Positions 9,352-17,698 of a stretch of 64,000 bases of DNA are shown piece after piece (position 1 is the stretch's first letter; each line of letters begins with the position of its first letter). The position numbers were made by a program, and so were the translations under genes. The notes under the pieces were generated by a model. The model worked only from the letters and a program-made list of their open reading frames with translations, made no database searches and was not told where the DNA came from. The DNA is from an uncultured Nostocoides sp. GTDB taxonomy: Bacteria; Actinomycetota; Actinomycetes; Actinomycetales; Dermatophilaceae. The DNA lies in contig CALMQX010000027.1 in the NCBI GenBank assembly GCA_937873315.1, forward strand, positions 49,721 to 113,720, in the 5' to 3' direction.

Positions 9352-9406
9352 GGTAAATCCCTCACATTGGTGATCGTATCGGTCGGCTTCGAGGCGTAGC
9401 GGGTGG

Positions 9407-10939
9407 TCAGTAGGCCCCCGTACCCCGCACCACGGCTTTGACCGTCCGCACGAGGATCTGTGCGTCCAGCGCCAGCGACCAGTTGTCGACATACCAAAGG
9501 TCGAGCCGCAATGAATCCTCCCACGACAGGTCGCTACGCCCGGAGACCTGCCACAGACCGGTCATCCCCGGACGGACCCGCAAGCGCCGCATAGCATCAT
9601 CCTCATAGGTGTCGACCTCGCTCTTGAGCGGCGGACGGGGACCCACGAGGGACATCTGGCCCTTGACCACATTGAAGATCTGCGGCAACTCATCGATCGA
9701 GTACTTGCGCAGGATCGCGCCCACCCGGGTGACCCGTGGGTCTTTGCGCAGTTTGAACAGAGTCTCGTTGCCGTCGTGTTGTGACGCTAGTTGAGCAAGT
9801 CGGGCCTCAGCGTCGACAGCCATCGACCGGAACTTGATCATGGTGAAAGGTTGTCCACCATCGCCTACCCGCTCTTGCCGGAAGAAGGCTGGGCCGCGGT
9901 CATCGAGTTTGATCAGGAGCGCAATCGCCAGCAAGATCGGCGACATCACGACCAGGATCGACAGGCCCACCACGCGGTCGATGACCGCCTTGAGTCGATA
10001 AGCCACCCCACTGGTGACGGGCCGCTCGACGTGCAGCATGGGCAGGCCCTCAGCGCGCCGCAAACTCAGACGGGGGCCGGCCACCTCGACGATGCCCGGC
10101 GAGACCAGCAGGTCCACTCCGCGCTGCTCCAGCATCCAGCCGAGGCGCCGCAGAGCGTGGCCGGCGAGGTCGGGATGGCTGGACACGGCGACCACCTCGG
10201 CATCGAGATCGTCCACTGCGTCGAGGGTGTCGTACGGCGTGCCGACCAGCTGCACCCCCTCCAGGATCGGGTCGTTGAGCGCGGCACTGTCCAGATCGGA
10301 GACGCAGGCTCCGACGACCCGCAGCCCGATGGTCTCGGGGTCGCGGCGAATCTGCCGGACCATCTCGGCCACGGTATCCGCGCGCCCGACCACCACGGTG
10401 TTCTGAAGCCGTTCGCCACGACGCCTGGCGCGCACGATCCCCTGACGCAGCAGCCAGCGCCCGAGCCCGGTGCCAATGATGAGCAGGGGAACGGCGACGA
10501 GCATGAAGCCGCGGGACACCTCGAGTTTGAAGGCATACGAAAGGAAGGCCACGACTGCGGTCAGGATGAGTCCTGCGCGCGTGACGGCGCGATACTCATC
10601 GGTACCTGCGCCGATGAAACGGGCGGCATATGCGCCGGTGCGGTAGAGCGAGAGGAGCCAGACCGCCGGCAGCACGACCAACGCCGTCCCCACCCAATGG
10701 CTGCCCAACCAGCTCGTCGAGGAACTGAACAACTCGGTGCGCGCGAGCAGCCCGACCAACGCGGCAACCAGGGCAACAGCGCCGTCCACCAGAGCGCACA
10801 TGATCAGGTGCCGTCGCTGCCACCCCTGCAAGCCATGCACCACGCGCGCATGGCCATAGTGAGACAGATCGACGTGCGGTTCAGGACGTTGGCGAGCACG
10901 CTCACGCATCCCGTGTGGAGCGCGAAGCTCAACGCTCAT
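9407..10939 (-). CDS. Polyprenyl-phosphate glycosyl-1-phosphate transferase (WbaP/CpsE type)
   Basis: A 510-residue membrane enzyme that starts exopolysaccharide units by moving a sugar 1-phosphate from a nucleotide sugar to undecaprenyl phosphate. Four transmembrane helices occupy about residues 50-165, followed by a Rossmann-like CoA-binding-type region ([15 protein letters not shown]), a fifth membrane segment ([19 protein letters not shown]), and the catalytic bacterial sugar transferase domain with [41 protein letters not shown] and [14 protein letters not shown]. The ATG at 10939 follows GGCAGGGG; an in-frame extension of 27 residues upstream is unlikely. It heads the leftward operon with cysQ-cysD-cysN. 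The 243-base stretch 10940-11182 upstream holds no gene and should carry the operon promoter. Confidence 0.93.
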   Translation of the reverse strand: MSVELRAPHGMRERARQRPEPHVDLSHYGHARVVHGLQGWQRRHLIMCALVDGAVALVAALVGLLARTELFSSSTSWLGSHWVGTALVVLPAVWLLSLYRTGAYAARFIGAGTDEYRAVTRAGLILTAVVAFLSYAFKLEVSRGFMLVAVPLLIIGTGLGRWLLRQGIVRARRRGERLQNTVVVGRADTVAEMVRQIRRDPETIGLRVVGACVSDLDSAALNDPILEGVQLVGTPYDTLDAVDDLDAEVVAVSSHPDLAGHALRRLGWMLEQRGVDLLVSPGIVEVAGPRLSLRRAEGLPMLHVERPVTSGVAYRLKAVIDRVVGLSILVVMSPILLAIALLIKLDDRGPAFFRQERVGDGGQPFTMIKFRSMAVDAEARLAQLASQHDGNETLFKLRKDPRVTRVGAILRKYSIDELPQIFNVVKGQMSLVGPRPPLKSEVDTYEDDAMRRLRVRPGMTGLWQVSGRSDLSWEDSLRLDLWYVDNWSLALDAQILVRTVKAVVRGTGAY

Positions 10940-11182
10940 CGGATTACCCCTGCCTTCTCTTACACTCATCCTCGGCGACCACCGACTGCACGCGGAAACT
11001 GGTGCGCGTGCGCATCCCACAACACCCCTGCGTGGGAGGGCGCATCAGCCGACTTGTTGACCGAGGCGCTGCCAAAGCAGCACTTGGAATCTACTCCGAG
11101 ATGAGCCTCGCGTCTCTGCGATAGTACACATGCGGGACGGGAATATCCGAACGGACGATCCTTCATGGGGGCACCACAGCGC

Positions 11183-11800
11183 TCACCCCCGCGGGGCGTG
11201 CACCTGCTGCTGCGCGTCGACCAGCCCGCGCAGAACCAGGAGCTCGACGGCGTCGGCAGCATCGGAGAGCACGAACGGGAGCTCCTTGCGCTCGACTGGG
11301 GAAAAGTCGCGCAGAACGTAGTCGGCCGGGTCCATCCGCCCCGGAGGCCGTCCGATCCCGACCCGGACCCGGTGGTAGTCCTTGGTGCCGAGGGCGCCAC
11401 TGATCGACCGAAGGCCGTTGTGACCGCCCTCGCCACCGTCGCGCTTGAGCCGCACCACCCCAGCGTCGATATCCAGCTCGTCGTGAATGACGATCAGTTG
11501 CTGCGTCGGCACCGAGAAGAAGGACATCAGCGCCTTCACCGGCCCGCCTGAGACATTCATGTATGCCGTGGGCACCGCCAGGATCGCCGCTGGCCCGGGG
11601 TTGCCGGGGAGTCCGCCAAGGCGCACCTGGGCGGCGATGGCTCCAGCCTTATGCGCGCGCAGCGAAGTCCCCGACCTGCGGGCCAACTCCTCGACCACCA
11701 TGGCGCCCACGTTGTGCCGGTTGCCGGCATACTTCGCCCCGGGATTGCCTAGCCCGGCAACGAGCCAGGGGCCAGTCGCCGATCCGTCGCCCGCACTCAT
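11183..11800 (-). CDS. pth: Peptidyl-tRNA hydrolase
   Basis: Pth frees peptides from prematurely dropped peptidyl-tRNA and is essential in most bacteria. The 205-residue protein begins [20 protein letters not shown], which includes the catalytic histidine, and continues with the conserved [12 protein letters not shown] and [15 protein letters not shown], and GGHNGLRSI. Length fits the family. I start it at the ATG at 11800, preceded by AGGGAGA; a longer frame would begin inside the hairpin at 11818-11867 and is unlikely. It follows rplY on the same strand, an arrangement also seen in mycobacteria, but here the two are separated by a perfect 23-bp hairpin. Confidence 0.96.
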   Translation of the reverse strand: MSAGDGSATGPWLVAGLGNPGAKYAGNRHNVGAMVVEELARRSGTSLRAHKAGAIAAQVRLGGLPGNPGPAAILAVPTAYMNVSGGPVKALMSFFSVPTQQLIVIHDELDIDAGVVRLKRDGGEGGHNGLRSISGALGTKDYHRVRVGIGRPPGRMDPADYVLRDFSPVERKELPFVLSDAADAVELLVLRGLVDAQQQVHAPRG

Positions 11801-11817
11801 ACGGCCATTCTCCCTGA

Positions 11818-11867
11818 CGAGAGAGCCCCTTTCATTCACCTTGCGGTGAATGAAAGGGGCTCTCTCG
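11818..11867 (-). terminator. Strong hairpin between rplY and pth
   Basis: A perfect 23-bp stem with a TTGC loop lies between the rplY stop (11884) and the pth start (11800), ending only 17 bases before the pth ATG and just upstream of its ribosome site. It should end or attenuate rplY transcripts and so sets pth expression lower, or it acts as an RNA processing site. There is no clear T run on the reverse strand. Confidence 0.8.
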
Positions 11868-11883
11868 ATGCTGTGCGCGCTGC

Positions 11884-12492
11884 TCAGGCTTCGTCGGTGC
11901 CTGCGTCGGCAGCGTCTGCGTCCGCAGCCTCGTCGCCCTCGCCCTCGGCGGCCATCGTCTCGGCCTCGGTCACATTGACCACGAGCGCCTCGGGGTCGGT
12001 GATCAGGGTCGCGCCCGCAGGCAGCTCCACCTGGCCGGCCAGGATCTGGGTGCCGCCGGCAAGACCCTCAACCGAAACGGTCACAGACTCGGGGATGTGG
12101 GTGGCTTCAACCTCGAGGGAGAGGCTGGTGTGGTCGGTGGTCACCATCGTGTCGGGGGCGGCATTGCCCTCGATGTGCACGGGGACATCCACGGTGACCT
12201 TCTCGCCCTTCTTGACGATCACGAGGTCGACGTGGTCGATGACCGGCTTGATCGGGTCGCGCTGCACGTCCTTGGCGAGCGCCAACTGCTCCTCGCCCTC
12301 CAGGACGATGGTCAGCAAGGCGTTGGCGTGCTTGAGCGCCATCATCGCGTCGTGCGCGGGGAGGGTGATGTGGATCGGGGTGCTGCCGTGGCCGTACATG
12401 ACCGCGGGGACCTTGTGGTCACGGCGGATCTTGCGGGCGGCGCCCTTACCGAACTGAGTGCGCGGCTCGGCGTCGATGCGGTTGTCAGACAT
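11884..12492 (-). CDS. rplY: 50S ribosomal protein L25, CTC form
   Basis: The 202-residue protein has an N-terminal L25 domain that binds 5S rRNA ([19 protein letters not shown] near residues 17-35) and a C-terminal beta domain of the general-stress CTC type ([16 protein letters not shown]). A 30-residue acidic Ala/Asp/Glu tail follows, common in actinobacteria. AAGGAGCC precedes the ATG. It heads the rplY-pth pair and is followed by a strong hairpin. Confidence 0.95.
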   Translation of the reverse strand: MSDNRIDAEPRTQFGKGAARKIRRDHKVPAVMYGHGSTPIHITLPAHDAMMALKHANALLTIVLEGEEQLALAKDVQRDPIKPVIDHVDLVIVKKGEKVTVDVPVHIEGNAAPDTMVTTDHTSLSLEVEATHIPESVTVSVEGLAGGTQILAGQVELPAGATLITDPEALVVNVTEAETMAAEGEGDEAADADAADAGTDEA

Positions 12493-12633
12493 ATCGCAGG
12501 GGCTCCTTGGAGTTCAGGGGGAACGTCAATTCGTCCTCGACGCGGGACAGTGCACCGACATCTCGTCGATCACGGAGCGCATCCGAGCAGCTCTGGCCGG
12601 TGCAGCGTCCCTCGCCGAGGCAACCAGGTGAGT

Positions 12634-13623
12634 CTAGGGGAGGTGCCCACTTCGTGAGAAATCGGCATCCTCCTGCGCCGACTCATCGGTGGGAAGCGCG
12701 CTCCCACCATGCCTGGACTCACCGATCCGCACCGCCGCGACGCCAGCCAGGATCAGCAGACCGCCGACCAGTTGGATCGGGGTGGGCAGCTCGGACAGCA
12801 GCAGCCAGGCAAAGAGGATGGCAAAGAGCACCTCGGTGAGCCCCACGAAGGAGGCCACGGTGGAGCCCAGGTGGCGCGCGCCTACGATGCCGAGCACGTA
12901 TGCCGCTGCCGCCGCGATGACGATGAGCTCAGCGAAGGCGACCCACGCGGGCACCTGGTGGCCCGCCAGCACGACCGTCGAGCCCCCGACGCGCATCGGC
13001 AGGATGCCCAAGGCGGCCAGCCCGATCAGTACCGTCCCGCCAGCGGCCAGCCCCAGACCGGCAAAGGCAGTCAAGGGGATCCGGGTCTCACGAGCGGCAA
13101 TGACGAAGTGACCCGCCAGCCCAGCGGCCGCGACCAGTCCCCAGAGCACGCCGAGTAGGTCCGGACGCAGCGCCCCGGTGATATTCAGCACGAGGGCGAG
13201 CCCGGCCAGCGCCAAGGCGACCCCGAGCAACGTGAGCCGGTGGGGCGCCCGATGCGTGACCAGCCACATCCACAGCACGACGAGCACGACTCCCAGGAAC
13301 TCCAAGAGCAGGGCCACGCCCACCGGAAGGCGTTCAATGGCCTGGAAATAGCCGAGTTGGGCGGCGCCCACGCCTAGTGCGCCATACAGGACAGTGATGG
13401 GCAGCTCGCGGCGCAGGGCAGCCCATTGGCCGCGCATCGACCACAGTGCCCACGGCAAGAGTGCCGCGGCCGCACCGGCGATACGCAGGATCACCACAGT
13501 GGGCGGAGCCCAACCGGCCTCGATGAGGGCCTTGGCGAAGGGGCCAGAGGTGCCGAACGATGCGCTGGACAGCAGCAAAGCCAGCAAACCCAAGCCCATC
13601 CGTTGGCGCAGGGCCTCGACCAT
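12634..13623 (-). CDS. EamA/DMT-family exporter
   Basis: A 329-residue inner-membrane carrier with ten predicted helices in two EamA repeats, each ending in a hydrophobic PxxxxLLLEFLGVVLVV-like or FAILFAWLLLSELPTP-like segment. EamA proteins export amino acids, metabolites or drugs; the substrate here is unknown. The C-terminus is a polar tail. I use the ATG at 13623, with GGAG about seven bases upstream; the GTG one codon earlier is possible. It is divergent from a CGNR zinc-finger regulator, and the 95-base gap contains repeated TCATGA boxes, so the carrier is probably the regulator's target. Confidence 0.85.
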   Translation of the reverse strand: MVEALRQRMGLGLLALLLSSASFGTSGPFAKALIEAGWAPPTVVILRIAGAAAALLPWALWSMRGQWAALRRELPITVLYGALGVGAAQLGYFQAIERLPVGVALLLEFLGVVLVVLWMWLVTHRAPHRLTLLGVALALAGLALVLNITGALRPDLLGVLWGLVAAAGLAGHFVIAARETRIPLTAFAGLGLAAGGTVLIGLAALGILPMRVGGSTVVLAGHQVPAWVAFAELIVIAAAAAYVLGIVGARHLGSTVASFVGLTEVLFAILFAWLLLSELPTPIQLVGGLLILAGVAAVRIGESRHGGSALPTDESAQEDADFSRSGHLP

Positions 13624-13670
13624 CACTCACTCCATTCCGCTGACACGGGGGCCGCACAGGTCCTGCTCGC

Positions 13671-13745
13671 GTCATGAGCCATCTATACTTGACTCATGAC
13701 AGTACGCAGGGGGTCGTCATGAGTCAAGCAGTGTTCACTCATGAC
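13671..13745. promoter_or_regulatory. Operator array of four phased TCATGA palindromes
   Basis: The hexamer TCATGA occurs at 13672-13677, 13694-13699, 13717-13722 and 13739-13744, so centres are 22, 23 and 22 bp apart, close to two helical turns. Flanks extend it to GTCATGAG(T) in alternating orientation, giving two inverted pairs; GACTCATGAC (13691-13700) and GTCATGAGTC (13716-13725) are exact reverse complements. A TATACT (13684-13689) that can serve as -10 for the CGNR gene lies between boxes one and two, and the third box contains the ATG start. This looks like an autoregulatory site for the CGNR protein that also faces the divergent EamA gene. Confidence 0.7.
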
Positions 13746-14264
13746 ACCGAGCTCAGCCTTCGCGCGGCCGCTGCGTTGGTCAATACGCCCGCTCCCGAGA
13801 CCCTCGACGCGGTCATCGCGTTCTTCGAATCGTGGGGCTGGACCGGTCCCCGGCCAGAAAACGCCGCCGTCGTGCCGGTGGTGGGACGAGTGCGCCAGCG
13901 GATCGCCGGATTATGGGGCGCGCCGATGGAGGTCGCGGTCGACATCACCAACGGCCTCTTGCGCGACGCGCACGCGTGTCCGCAACTGGTCAACCACGAG
14001 CCCGTGGGCTGGCATGTCCATGCGGCACCCCCGGAGTCTGACTTTCCCACCCGCCTGGCCGTGGACACCGCGATGGCCTTCGCGGACGCGATCCGAACGG
14101 GGGCATACTCCCGACTGCGCCGATGTGCAGCAGCGGACTGCGATGACGCCTTTGTGGACCTGAGCAAGAACCGCTCGCGCAAGTTCTGCGACGGGACGTG
14201 CGGCACCAAAGCCGCCGCGGCGGCATACCGGGCCAGGGCCCGCGAGTCGGTCAGCCAGGACTGA
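13719..14264 (+). CDS. CGNR zinc-finger transcriptional regulator (ABATE domain)
   Basis: A 181-residue putative regulator. The N-terminal two thirds resemble the ABATE/DUF1470 domain thought to bind a ligand. The C-terminus has the CGNR-type zinc finger, CAAADCDDAFVDLSKNRSRKFCDG, in which the four cysteines and the KNRSRKFC core are visible although the name-giving CGNR sequence itself reads CGTK. The ATG at 13719 follows AGGGGG; a 15-residue upstream extension would run through the operator and is unlikely. Members commonly repress an adjacent transporter. Divergent placement from the EamA carrier and the TCATGA array over its start support autoregulation and control of that carrier. Confidence 0.85.
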   Translation: MSQAVFTHDTELSLRAAAALVNTPAPETLDAVIAFFESWGWTGPRPENAAVVPVVGRVRQRIAGLWGAPMEVAVDITNGLLRDAHACPQLVNHEPVGWHVHAAPPESDFPTRLAVDTAMAFADAIRTGAYSRLRRCAAADCDDAFVDLSKNRSRKFCDGTCGTKAAAAAYRARARESVSQD

Positions 14265-14276
14265 CGGCGCCTGCAC

Positions 14277-15278
14277 TCAGGCGCTGCCCCCGAACAGACT
14301 GGTCACCGAGCCATCGAGGAAGACTTCCTTGACCGCGGCCGAGATCAAGGGCGCGATAGAGAGCACGGTGAGGCCGTCGAACTCCTTCTCTGGGGGAATC
14401 GGCAGGGTGTTGGTGACGATGATCTCCTCGGCGCCGCAGGCTTCCAGGCGCTCCACCGCCGGACCAGAGAGGATGGGGTGGGTCGCCGCGATCACGACAC
14501 AGCGAGCGCCCTCTCGGCGCAGTAGGTCGGCGGCCTTGGCGATCGTGCCACCGGTGTCGATCATGTCGTCGACCAGGACGCAGACCTTGTCGGCTACTTC
14601 ACCGACGACCCGGTTGGCCACCGTCTCATTAGGTCGGTTGATGTCACGGGTCTTGTGGATGAAGGCCAGCGGAGCCCCCGCGAGGTTCTTGGACCAGTGC
14701 TCGGCCACCTTGATGCGCCCAGCGTCCGGGGACACCACGACCACATCCTCGGTGCCGTACTTTTCTCGGACGTAGGTCGACAACAGGGGCAGAGCCATGA
14801 GGTGGTCAACCGGGCCATCAAAGAAACCCTGGATCTGGTCGGTGTGCAGATCCACGCTGATCAGTCGGTCGGCCCCCGCCGTCTTGAACAGATCAGCCAT
14901 GAGGCGAGCCGAGATCGGCTCGCGGCCACGGTGCTTCTTGTCCTGCCGGGCGTAGCCGTAAAAGGGCATCACCACGGTGATCCGGTTGGCGCTGGCCCGC
15001 TTGAGCGCATCCACCATGAGCAGGTGCTCCATGATGCACTCGTTGATCGGGTTGGTGTGGCTCTGGATGACGAAGGCATCGGACCCACGGACCGACTCCT
15101 CGAAACGCACATAGATCTCGCCATTGGCGAAGTCGTAGGCGCTCGTCGGGACCAGCTCGGTACCGAGTTGCACGGCGACTTCCTGAGCCAATCCAGGGTT
15201 GGCGCGGCCACTGAAGACCATGAGTTGCTTCTTGGGGCGCTTACGAATGCTGGCCGACGGCGGACGGTTGGAACTCAT
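14277..15278 (-). CDS. prs: Ribose-phosphate pyrophosphokinase
   Basis: Prs makes PRPP from ribose 5-phosphate and ATP for nucleotide, histidine, tryptophan and NAD synthesis, and in actinobacteria for decaprenylphosphoryl-arabinose. The 333-residue class I enzyme shows the ATP-binding region FYGYARQDKKHRGREPIS, the catalytic flexible loop VSPDAGRIKVAEHW and the PRPP-binding VCVLVDDMIDTGGTIAKA. The ATG lies inside the end of glmU (ATGA overlap), so it is translated with glmU, an arrangement widely conserved in actinobacteria. It converges on the CGNR gene with a 12-base gap and no clear terminator. Confidence 0.97.
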   Translation of the reverse strand: MSSNRPPSASIRKRPKKQLMVFSGRANPGLAQEVAVQLGTELVPTSAYDFANGEIYVRFEESVRGSDAFVIQSHTNPINECIMEHLLMVDALKRASANRITVVMPFYGYARQDKKHRGREPISARLMADLFKTAGADRLISVDLHTDQIQGFFDGPVDHLMALPLLSTYVREKYGTEDVVVVSPDAGRIKVAEHWSKNLAGAPLAFIHKTRDINRPNETVANRVVGEVADKVCVLVDDMIDTGGTIAKAADLLRREGARCVVIAATHPILSGPAVERLEACGAEEIIVTNTLPIPPEKEFDGLTVLSIAPLISAAVKEVFLDGSVTSLFGGSA

Positions 15279-16801
15279 GCGGAGGCTCCCTGCTCGTGGG
15301 CGTCGTCGGATTCAGCGGTCACGTGGCGGGCGCCGGCATTGAGCGCGGCCCGCGCCGAGGCGGCGGTCTTAGTCCCTGGCCGGGCGCGCTCGACCCAGCC
15401 GTCGACATTGCGCTGCGGGGCGCGTGCAACCGCGATCTGACCGGGCTCAACGTCCTTGGTCAGCACGGTGCCCGCGCCGACGTAGGCCCCATCGCCGACG
15501 TCGACCGGCGAGACGATGACCGTCTGCGAGCCCACGAACGAGTCCTGACCAATGACGGTGTGGTGCTTGGCGACCCCGTCGTAGTTGGCAAAGATCGTCC
15601 CAGCGCCGATGTTGGCGCCGGCACCGATGGTGACGTCACCGGCATACGTCAAGTGCGGCACCTTGGCACCTTCGCCGATCTCCGCATTCTTGGTCTCGAC
15701 AAATCCCCCGATCTTGCCGCGCGCCCCCAGTGCCGTGCCCGGTCGCAAGTAGGAGTACGGACCCACGGTGGCCTTGTCCCCAATGACCGCGAGCAGGGCC
15801 ACAGCACGGGTCACCTGGGCGCCATCGCCGACCTCGGTGTCGGTCAGGGTGACCTCGGGGCCGATGACCGCATCACTGCCGATGGAGGTGGCCCCGAGCA
15901 ACTGCGTTCCCGGCAGGATGGCCGTATCCGCCCCGATCGTGACATCCACATCGATCCACGTGGTCATCGGATCGACGATGGTCACTCCGGCGCGCATATG
16001 CCGCTCGCAGACGCGCCGATTCAGCTCGCGTCCGAGCGTGGCGAGCTGGACCCGGTCATTGACCCCCTCGGTCTGCCAGAGGTCATCGATGACATGCGCA
16101 TCGACCCGATGGCCCCCGCGGTGGGCGATGGCCAGCACGTCGGTGAGGTACTTCTCGCCCTGAGCGTTATCCGTGCCCACGTCGGCCAGTGCCGCGCGCA
16201 GGACGGCGGCATCGAAGGCGTAGATGCCCGAGTTGATCTCGGTGATCTGCTGCTCGGTGGGGCTGGCGTCCTTCTGCTCCACGATCCGCTCAACGCCGCC
16301 GTCGGCGCCGCGAACGATGCGCCCGTATCCGGTGGGATTGGGCACGTGGGCGGTCACGACGGTGACGGCACATTCCTGCTCGGTGTGGCGGGCGGTGAGC
16401 GCCGCCAGGGTGTCGCCGGTCAGCAGGGGTACATCGCCATAGGTGACCAGGATCGTGCCGGTCAGGTCGGCGGGAAGCTCGGCCAAGCCACACTCGACCG
16501 CACGTCCGGTGCCCTTGATCTCATCCTGGTCCGCGATGACCAAGCCCTGATCAAAGCCGGTACAGAACTCGACGACCCGCTCGCGCTCGTGGCGGACGAC
16601 CACTTCGACATGCTCGGCACCAGTGGCGCGGGCTGCGCGGATCGCATGGCCGACCAGGGCGGTCCCACCGATACGGTGCAAGACCTTGGGGGTCGTGGAC
16701 TTCATCCGGGTCCCCTCACCAGCGGCGAGGATGATGACGGCTGCCGGGGTGGCGTTCACGCGCTCAGACTCCAGATCGGTTGGCTGCGCTTGCGCCGCCA
16801 T
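15275..16801 (-). CDS. glmU: Bifunctional GlcN-1-P acetyltransferase / GlcNAc-1-P uridylyltransferase
   Basis: GlmU makes UDP-GlcNAc for peptidoglycan and glycans. Residues 20-245 form the pyrophosphorylase half, with the nucleotide loop LAAGEGTRMKSTTPKVLH and the GTGRAVECGLAELP stretch; residues 260-480 form the left-handed beta-helix acetyltransferase, with hexapeptide repeats and FVETKNAEIGEGAKVPHLTY and NYDGVAKHHTVIG around the catalytic histidine. The C-terminal 40 residues are a basic, Ala-rich tail. At 508 residues it is slightly long for the family. The ATG at 16801 has no strong ribosome site; the GTG at 16759, with GGAG upstream, is a fair alternative. It is coupled to prs by a four-base overlap. 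Confidence 0.96.
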   Translation of the reverse strand: MAAQAQPTDLESERVNATPAAVIILAAGEGTRMKSTTPKVLHRIGGTALVGHAIRAARATGAEHVEVVVRHERERVVEFCTGFDQGLVIADQDEIKGTGRAVECGLAELPADLTGTILVTYGDVPLLTGDTLAALTARHTEQECAVTVVTAHVPNPTGYGRIVRGADGGVERIVEQKDASPTEQQITEINSGIYAFDAAVLRAALADVGTDNAQGEKYLTDVLAIAHRGGHRVDAHVIDDLWQTEGVNDRVQLATLGRELNRRVCERHMRAGVTIVDPMTTWIDVDVTIGADTAILPGTQLLGATSIGSDAVIGPEVTLTDTEVGDGAQVTRAVALLAVIGDKATVGPYSYLRPGTALGARGKIGGFVETKNAEIGEGAKVPHLTYAGDVTIGAGANIGAGTIFANYDGVAKHHTVIGQDSFVGSQTVIVSPVDVGDGAYVGAGTVLTKDVEPGQIAVARAPQRNVDGWVERARPGTKTAASARAALNAGARHVTAESDDAHEQGASA

Positions 16802-16902
16802 CCTAATGGCGCATCGCCGGAGTGCCGCGCGCGCGGCCTGGCTACGGCCACGGCCTGGCTGGTGTCACGGCCTTGCTACCGCGACGGCCCCAGCCACGGA
16901 GC

Positions 16903-16980
16903 TCCCCGGGATGGAATCGAACCATCGTCGCTAATCCTGATTCAAAGTCAGGCGGGCCCTGCCAGCAGACCAACCGGGGA
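16903..16980 (-). tRNA. tRNA-Gln (anticodon TTG)
   Basis: The reverse strand folds with a perfect 7-bp acceptor stem (TCCCCGG/CCGGGGA), an anticodon stem CCTGA/TCAGG around CTTTGAA with anticodon TTG, and a T arm GATGG-TTCGATT-CCATC. CCA is not encoded. It sits directly upstream of glmU, where mycobacteria also carry a tRNA-Gln. It is 78 bases long with a nine-base variable region, a nine-base D loop with T rather than A at position 14, and two bases between D and anticodon stems, all uncommon for a class I tRNA. Confidence 0.8.
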
Positions 16981-17047
16981 CCGGCGCCCTCGCGGACACA
17001 CGGCATACCCGTCGAGGGTAGTCGACGCAGCAGGGCACAATGGCACG

Positions 17048-17698
17048 GTGACCGAGACCGCTAACCCGAGGAAGGCCCGGGGGGCGCGTGCGCGGATGAG
17101 CGGGCGCGAGCGTCGCGAGCAGCTCATCGGGATCGGGCGCAAGCAGTTCGCCAACAAGGGCTTCGAGGGCGCCACCGTCGAGGACATTGCTGCGGCTGCC
17201 GGGGTGAGCAAGCCCGTGGTGTACGAACACTTTGGCGGCAAAGAGGGCTTGTATGCCGTCGTCGTCGACCGCGAGATTCAGGCTCTGGTGGGGGCCGTGC
17301 AAAGCGCCTTGACGTCTGCCGGTTCGTCGCGCGAGCTCATCGAGCGGGCTGCGATGGCGTTGCTCGACTACATCGAGAGCTCAACGGACGGATTCCGAAT
17401 CCTGGTGCGGGACAGTCCAACTGGACATCCCACCGGAACCTTCGCCAGCATCATGTCGGATATCGCGAGCCAGGTCGAGCACCTGCTGGCGGCGCAGTTC
17501 AAGGCACGGAACCTCGACCCCAAGACCGCCCCGATGTACGCCCAGATGCTCGTGGGCATGGTGGCCCTGGTGGGTCAGTGGTGGCTCGACTCGCGCAAGT
17601 TCAAGAAGGACGAGGTCGCCGCCCATGTGGTCAACCTCGCCTGGAACGGGCTGACCAAGTTGGATCGACGCCCGACCCTTACGCAGGACTCGCGCTGA
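17048..17698 (+). CDS. TetR-family transcriptional regulator
   Basis: A 216-residue repressor. Residues 20-70 are the TetR helix-turn-helix domain: REQLIGIGRKQFANKGFEGATVEDIAAAAGVSKPVVYEHFGGKEGLYAVV. The C-terminal helical ligand domain ends in MLVGMVALVGQWWLDSRKF, typical of the branch found next to glmU and tRNA-Gln in actinobacteria. I use the GTG at 17048; an ATG at 17096 would still keep the whole DNA-binding domain. Its 3' end overlaps the 3' end of tam by 20 bases, tail to tail. Ligand and targets are unknown. Confidence 0.9.
   Translation: MTETANPRKARGARARMSGRERREQLIGIGRKQFANKGFEGATVEDIAAAAGVSKPVVYEHFGGKEGLYAVVVDREIQALVGAVQSALTSAGSSRELIERAAMALLDYIESSTDGFRILVRDSPTGHPTGTFASIMSDIASQVEHLLAAQFKARNLDPKTAPMYAQMLVGMVALVGQWWLDSRKFKKDEVAAHVVNLAWNGLTKLDRRPTLTQDSR

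Noticed and set aside
10940..11182. A specific promoter for the glycosylphosphotransferase operon
   Set aside because: A TACTAT on the reverse strand near 11121-11126 could be a -10, but no acceptable -35 is at the right distance, so no site is annotated.
15296..17040. Very long open frame antisense to glmU
   Set aside because: It is open only because of high GC and biased third positions; it lacks a start with a ribosome site and resembles no family. The same applies to long frames antisense to metG, sdhA and the nuclease-helicase.
17679..17698. Tail-to-tail overlap of the TetR gene and tam as a regulatory antisense
   Set aside because: A 20-base 3' overlap is common in compact genomes and shows no further structure.
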